A stretch of DNA of 5,528 bases, taken from the NCBI GenBank assembly GCA_946480685.1, contig CAMLLI010000348.1:1-5528 (forward strand), written 5' to 3'. Under the pieces are notes generated by a model, which was not told the DNA's origin, did no database searches, and saw only the letters and a program-made list of their open reading frames with translations. Made by a program: the position numbers and the translations under genes. Shown one piece after another: positions 5,506-5,528 of this stretch. Numbering within the stretch: position 1 is the stretch's first letter; every line of letters starts with the position of its first letter. The DNA comes from an uncultured Flammeovirgaceae bacterium. Lineage in GTDB: Bacteria; Bacteroidota; Bacteroidia; Cytophagales; Cyclobacteriaceae.

Positions 5506-5528
5506 TTTCTTTTGTACGGCTTTCGGAC
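5413..5528. repeat. Inverted repeat bounding the tandem array (cut by window end)
   Basis: GTCCGAAAG at 5413-5421 (also 5446-5454) is exactly matched in inverse orientation by CTTTCGGAC at 5520-5528, the last nine bases of the window. The transcript could fold into a long hairpin with the rest of the array as loop. Alternatively, an oppositely oriented array begins here and continues past the edge, giving a large inverted repeat. An inner GCCG/CGGC pairing (5493-5496 with 5517-5520) is also possible. It could act as a bidirectional 3' end for the permease transcript; no classic stem plus T-run terminator is seen after 5404. Confidence 0.6.

Noticed and set aside
5405..5528. CRISPR-like array at the right end
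   Set aside because: Units are about 8 bp, contiguous and without unique spacers, so this is a tandem repeat and not a CRISPR.

Overview
The window looks like chromosomal DNA of a Bacteroidota bacterium, probably a Cytophagia-, Sphingobacteriia- or Chitinophagia-type lineage rather than a gut Bacteroides; the finer placement is only an impression. The reasons are a mid-range GC content, no Shine-Dalgarno sequence before any of the four starts, frequent ATA isoleucine codons, a receiver domain of the 'DMNF' type, and the gene set itself: an NtrC-like regulator divergent from a HlyD adaptor, a MacB/LolD-type ATPase and a double-length FtsX permease.

Layout. Positions 1-304 (minus strand) hold the N-terminal receiver domain of a response regulator that continues off the left edge. 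Positions 305-712 are a 408-base divergent intergenic region with no credible gene. It is rich in short direct repeats and palindromes and carries a good candidate sigma-54 (-24/-12) promoter at 605-620 facing the efflux genes. Positions 713-1960 encode an inner-membrane-anchored HlyD/RND-type periplasmic adaptor, and 2053-2742 encode the ABC ATPase. Positions 2743-3031 are a 289-base spacer with a textbook intrinsic terminator at 2846-2874. Positions 3032-5404 encode a 790-residue permease that is a tandem fusion of two MacB-like halves. Positions 5412-5505 hold a degenerate 8-bp-period tandem repeat, and an inverted copy of its unit forms the last nine bases of the window.

How it fits together (inference). 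ATPase plus permease form a MacB/LolCDE-like mechanotransmission ABC transporter. The HlyD adaptor would link it across the periplasm to an outer-membrane channel that is not encoded here. The divergent regulator, if it has the usual AAA+ and Fis-type HTH domains beyond the edge, would bind the palindromes near 514-553 and activate sigma-54 polymerase at 605-620. The terminator inside the apparent operon suggests that permease expression is reduced, conditional, or driven separately.

No CRISPR array, tRNA, rRNA, transposase or phage gene is visible. The system itself belongs to recognised families. The less ordinary parts are the regulatory DNA, the intra-operon terminator and the terminal repeat array.
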